Origin: Vibrio sp. JC009
Lineage (GTDB): Bacteria; Pseudomonadota; Gammaproteobacteria; Enterobacterales; Vibrionaceae
DNA: 64,000 bases
Assembly (NCBI RefSeq): GCF_029016485.1
Contig: NZ_CP092107.1
Coordinates: 434,001-498,000, forward strand
Direction: 5' to 3'
The stretch's first letter is position 1, and each line of letters starts with the position of its first letter. The notes under the pieces are model-generated. The model was not told the origin of the DNA, did no database searches, and saw nothing but the letters and a program-made list of their open reading frames with translations. A program made the translations under genes and the position numbers. Shown in pieces: positions 63,911 through 64,000 of the stretch.

Positions 63911-64000
63911 TTAACTACACCTTTTATGTAGCTCTATCAGCTCTGTCACCAGCTCTTTTGCCAGCATCGAAGTCATCAGATGATCCTGAGCGTGAACCAT
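63911..64000 (-). CDS. chbA: PTS lactose/cellobiose-type EIIA, 3' end only
   Basis: The last 29 codons of a gene that enters from the right edge: MVHAQDHLMTSMLAKELVTE-LIELHKRCS then stop. This is nearly identical to the C-terminus of E. coli ChbA (VHAQDHLMTSMLARELITELIELH), the EIIA of the N,N'-diacetylchitobiose PTS. Chitobiose use is expected in a marine Vibrio. The rest of the gene, and any chb operon, lies outside the window. Confidence 0.82.
   Translation of the reverse strand: MVHAQDHLMTSMLAKELVTELIELHKRCS

Overview
The window looks like chromosomal DNA of a marine gammaproteobacterium, most probably Vibrio or a close Vibrionaceae relative. Evidence: a type VI secretion cluster in the same gene order as the V. 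cholerae vas cluster, a DsbA closely resembling Vibrio TcpG, proteins with GlyGly-CTERM-like tails, and an rcp/tad pilus locus. Base composition is moderate, with AT-rich intergenic DNA. No rRNA, tRNA, CRISPR array or intact transposase gene was seen.

Layout. (1) 1-15005, minus strand: one compact T6SS operon, tssB-tssC-tssE-tssF-tssG-fha-tssJ-tssK-tssL-clpV-vasH-vasI-vasJ, cut by the left edge inside vasJ; tssM/vasK should follow outside, and hcp, vgrG and PAAR genes are not in the window. (2) 15521-16465: the ribosome-assembly GTPase RbgA. (3) 16757-22008: two tandem paralogous gingipain-like (C25) cysteine proteases with signal peptides and C-terminal sorting-type tails, each behind a similar promoter/hairpin leader. 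(4) 22224-35053: a Tad/Flp pilus locus (LysR-like regulator, tadV, flp, rcpCAB, tadZABCDEFG and an OmpA-like protein). (5) 35148-37258: a DsbA-like oxidoreductase with a CGHC active site, a small secreted or anchored protein of unknown function and an AraC-type regulator. (6) 37641-40785: a reductive dehalogenase cassette (TPR protein, Tat-exported corrinoid/Fe-S RdhA, membrane anchor RdhB). (7) 41114-43018: a QorB-like oxidoreductase and an orphan glycine-betaine-type binding protein. (8) 43121-48015: late cobalamin synthesis genes (cobQ, cobB/cbiA, two histidine phosphatases, cobS), split by a palindromic intergenic repeat. (9) 48192-51182: small housekeeping or unknown proteins and an acyl-CoA ligase. 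(10) 51397-54965: an orphan dhaM diverging from a YidK-like sodium symporter. (11) 55037-60116: periplasmic binding protein, RlmF, a PAS histidine kinase and a divergent ABC_sub_bind-type periplasmic protein. (12) 60344-63412: kdgK-eda-yhcH-like operon for ketodeoxygluconate use, behind CRP-like and KdgR-like sites, with a convergent LacI-type regulator. (13) 63413-64000: non-coding DNA with a Tn5-like IS end and nested inverted repeats, then the 3' end of a chbA-like PTS gene.

How the parts work together: RdhA needs a corrinoid cofactor, and corrinoid genes lie only about 2.3 kb beyond the cassette, so an organohalide-reduction function supported by the cell's own B12 is plausible. KdgK and Eda form the end of a uronate/KDG pathway. 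The T6SS, Tad pilus, exported proteases and DsbA form a large envelope and secretion component. Functions come from motif and family recognition by eye; no database search was run.
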